Origin: an uncultured Ruminococcus sp.
GTDB lineage: Bacteria > Bacillota > Clostridia > Oscillospirales > Acutalibacteraceae
Direction: 5' to 3'
Assembly: GCA_902767285.1 (NCBI GenBank)
Contig: CACXHC010000048.1
Location: 1 to 6,368 of the forward strand
Length of the DNA: 6,368 bases
The position numbers and the translations under genes are program-made. This document shows positions 4,930 through 6,368 of this stretch, piece by piece (position 1 is the first letter of the stretch; every line of letters begins with the position of its first letter). The notes beneath the pieces were generated by a model. The model was not told the origin of the DNA, did not search any database, and was given only the letters and a program-made list of their open reading frames with translations.

Positions 4930-5586
4930 TTAAAGACAAAAAACGTGCTTGCCGATAGTTGTAATTATCGGGCGGGAGCGAATCCATTTGCTTGTAGCCG
5001 TAACCGGATTATAATAATAAATACAGCCACCCGAAGGATCCCAACCGTTTATGGCATCAACGGCGGCACGTTTGCTTGTTTCGGAAACGGGGCTGTTGAT
5101 TTGCCCGTCATCAATACATGAGAATGCACCGCTCTGATATATAACACCGGCGATTGTATTCGGAAAAGACGGGTGTTCAACTCGGTTGAGAATGACTGCT
5201 CCAACGGCGACTTGTCCTTCGTATGGTTCACCTCGTGATTCAGCTGAAATAGTTCGGGCGAGAAGGTCTATTTCGCTTTGGGTGTATCCGTAATTCTGTG
5301 AACTTCCCGATAATCCGAGATACAAAAGAGTTTTGGAGCCGGCTATTCCGTCGGGGGTAAGTCCAACGCTTTTCTGAAATGCTATTACCGCCGATTTGGT
5401 TTGATTTCCGTAGATGCCGTCAATAGCTCCGTTGTAGAACCCGAGTGAACTCAGCTTTTGCTGAATTTGGGTGACCTCGTTTCCGGTAGAACCGTATTTC
5501 GATAATGCAGATACGTTTGTTCCAACGGCAGTTGCAACAATAATCAAAACCATTACGAACAACAAAAAATGATAGATTTTTTTCAT
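4930..5586 (-). CDS. sleB: SleB-like spore cortex-lytic / cell wall hydrolase
   Basis: This 218-residue protein starts with a signal peptide (Lys-Lys, a hydrophobic stretch about 7-21, probable cleavage near VSALS, 25-29). A peptidoglycan-binding domain follows (about 31-90, with GNEVTQIQQKLSSLGFY and AIDGIYGNQT). The catalytic SleB/CwlJ-type domain (about 105-218) has ISAESRGEPYEGQ with Glu116 at the catalytic position, VILNRVEHPSFP, and a C-terminal WIRSRPIITTIGKHVF. The same domain order is found in SleB, a lytic transglycosylase that digests spore cortex during germination; Bacillus SleB is longer (about 300), so the linker is shorter here. GAGGGA lies 10 bases before the ATG. It runs convergent to serS with 9 bases between stops. 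I could not identify a SigG promoter, so a vegetative role remains possible. Confidence 0.9.
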   Translation of the reverse strand: MKKIYHFLLFVMVLIIVATAVGTNVSALSKYGSTGNEVTQIQQKLSSLGFYNGAIDGIYGNQTKSAVIAFQKSVGLTPDGIAGSKTLLYLGLSGSSQNYGYTQSEIDLLARTISAESRGEPYEGQVAVGAVILNRVEHPSFPNTIAGVIYQSGAFSCIDDGQINSPVSETSKRAAVDAINGWDPSGGCIYYYNPVTATSKWIRSRPIITTIGKHVFCL

Positions 5587-5670
5587 AACTTAAATATCCC
5601 TCACAAAATTTATATGATAAAATTATTTCCAGTGTTTGAAAAATTATTCGGAAAAATTTTGCTTAGGTAC

Positions 5671-5699
5671 TTTATCTTTTTGTAGAAATGTAGTATAAT
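5671..5699 (+). promoter_or_regulatory. Probable promoter of fba
   Basis: A perfect TATAAT (5694-5699) has a weak -35 match, TTTATC (5671-5676), at 17 bases. The predicted leader is about 57 bases. The next gene on the left runs the other way, so fba needs its own promoter in 5587-5762. Confidence 0.6.
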
Positions 5700-5762
5700 A
5701 AATACGGAAAGTTTGCGTTGCAGACTTAATATAAAATTTTTATATCAGGAGTGTGATTTATA

Positions 5763-6368
5763 ATGGCATTAGTAAACGCTGCCGAAATGCTCAAAAAGGC
5801 TAAAGAGGGTCATTATGCTGTTGGTCAGTTCAACATCAACAATCTCGAATGGACAAAGGCAATTCTTCTTACAGCTCAGGAACTTAATTCGCCCGTAATT
5901 CTCGGTGTTTCCGAAGGTGCAGGCAAATACATGACAGGATTTAAAACTGTTGCCGCTATGGTTAAGGCTATGGACGAATCTCTGGGTATTACTGTTCCGG
6001 TAGCTCTTCATCTTGACCACGGTACTTATGAGGGCTGTTATGCTTGCGTAAAAGCCGGATTTACTTCTATAATGTTCGATGGCTCGCATTTCCCGTTTGA
6101 AGAGAATCTTGCAAAATCTAAAGAGCTTATCAATGTTGCTCATAATCTCGGACTTTCGATAGAGTGCGAAGTTGGTTCTATAGGCGGAGAAGAGGATGGC
6201 GTTGTTGGTATGGGCGAATGTGCTGATCCCGATGAATGCAAAACTATCGCTGACCTCGGTGTTGATATGCTCGCAGCAGGTATCGGAAATATCCACGGCA
6301 AATATCCCGAAAACTGGGCAGGACTTCAGTTCGACGTACTCGATGCAATTCAGGCTAAAACAGGCGAT
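5763..6368 (+). CDS. fba: Class II fructose-bisphosphate aldolase, 3' end outside the window
   Basis: Only the first 202 codons are present; the frame is open to the last base and the family is usually about 285-310 residues. The enzyme cleaves fructose 1,6-bisphosphate to glyceraldehyde 3-phosphate and dihydroxyacetone phosphate in glycolysis. Visible motifs are YAVGQFNINN (18-27), VILGVSEGAGKYM (45-57), HLDHG (83-87) with catalytic Asp85 and zinc ligand His86, FDGSH (105-109), ECEVGSIGGEEDG (134-146) with Glu136 in the metal site, and GIGNIHGKYP (173-182) with zinc ligand His178. These residues define the zinc-dependent class II fold. AGGAG (5747-5751) lies 11 bases before the ATG and a promoter is proposed at 5671-5699. 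Related tagatose-bisphosphate aldolases share the motifs, but the sequence reads closest to bacterial Fba. Confidence 0.95.
   Translation, partial: MALVNAAEMLKKAKEGHYAVGQFNINNLEWTKAILLTAQELNSPVILGVSEGAGKYMTGFKTVAAMVKAMDESLGITVPVALHLDHGTYEGCYACVKAGFTSIMFDGSHFPFEENLAKSKELINVAHNLGLSIECEVGSIGGEEDGVVGMGECADPDECKTIADLGVDMLAAGIGNIHGKYPENWAGLQFDVLDAIQAKTGD

Noticed and set aside
4952..4971. CCGATA/TATCGG hairpin near the sleB-like stop
   Set aside because: Only a six-base stem, inside coding sequence and without a T tract.
5605..5640. Possible SigG promoter for the sleB-like gene (CATATAA on the minus strand)
   Set aside because: No suitable -35 match lies 16-18 bases upstream, and the -10 matches only in part.
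5769..6296. 175-codon minus-strand open frame opposite fba
   Set aside because: It is antisense to a clearly conserved aldolase and its translation has no recognisable motif; long antisense frames are common opposite conserved genes.

Overview
The window looks like chromosomal DNA from near the replication origin of an endospore-forming, low-GC member of the Clostridia (Bacillota). The family (perhaps Oscillospirales) is my guess from protein character. The evidence is a ParA-ParB pair with three perfect parS sites directly upstream, a Noc-like ParB paralogue just before it, a SleB-type spore cortex hydrolase, strong AGGAGG-like ribosome sites, and AT-rich spacers with SigA-type promoters.

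Layout, left to right. Positions 1-243 hold the end of a repeat element, a strong bidirectional terminator (63-102) and a second AT-rich repeat. At 244-618 (minus) is a small two-helix membrane protein of unknown function with an Asn-rich tail. It is transcribed divergently from a divergent Noc-like protein (768-1550, plus), which ends at a clear terminator. The 408-base gap 1551-1958 contains three parS sites, two oppositely oriented copies of the repeat, and a good promoter. Then come parA (1959-2723), parB (2728-3615) and serS (3634-4920), tightly spaced and probably one operon. On the minus strand and convergent with serS is a SleB-like cell wall hydrolase (4930-5586). The window ends inside fba, class II fructose-bisphosphate aldolase (5763 onward, plus), which has its own promoter.

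How the genes work together. ParB loads at the parS cluster and, with the ParA ATPase, should separate newly replicated origins and seed condensin loading. One parS lies 11 bases upstream of the parA -35 box, so ParB may repress its own operon. The Noc-like protein descends from the same fold and has a Noc-type C-terminus, but it lacks the membrane-targeting N-terminus and several core motifs. serS and fba are housekeeping genes.

I found no defence system, CRISPR array, RNA gene or transposase. The least explained structures are a family of AT-rich hairpin repeats, two copies of which flank two parS sites as inverted repeats, and the degenerate Noc-like protein.
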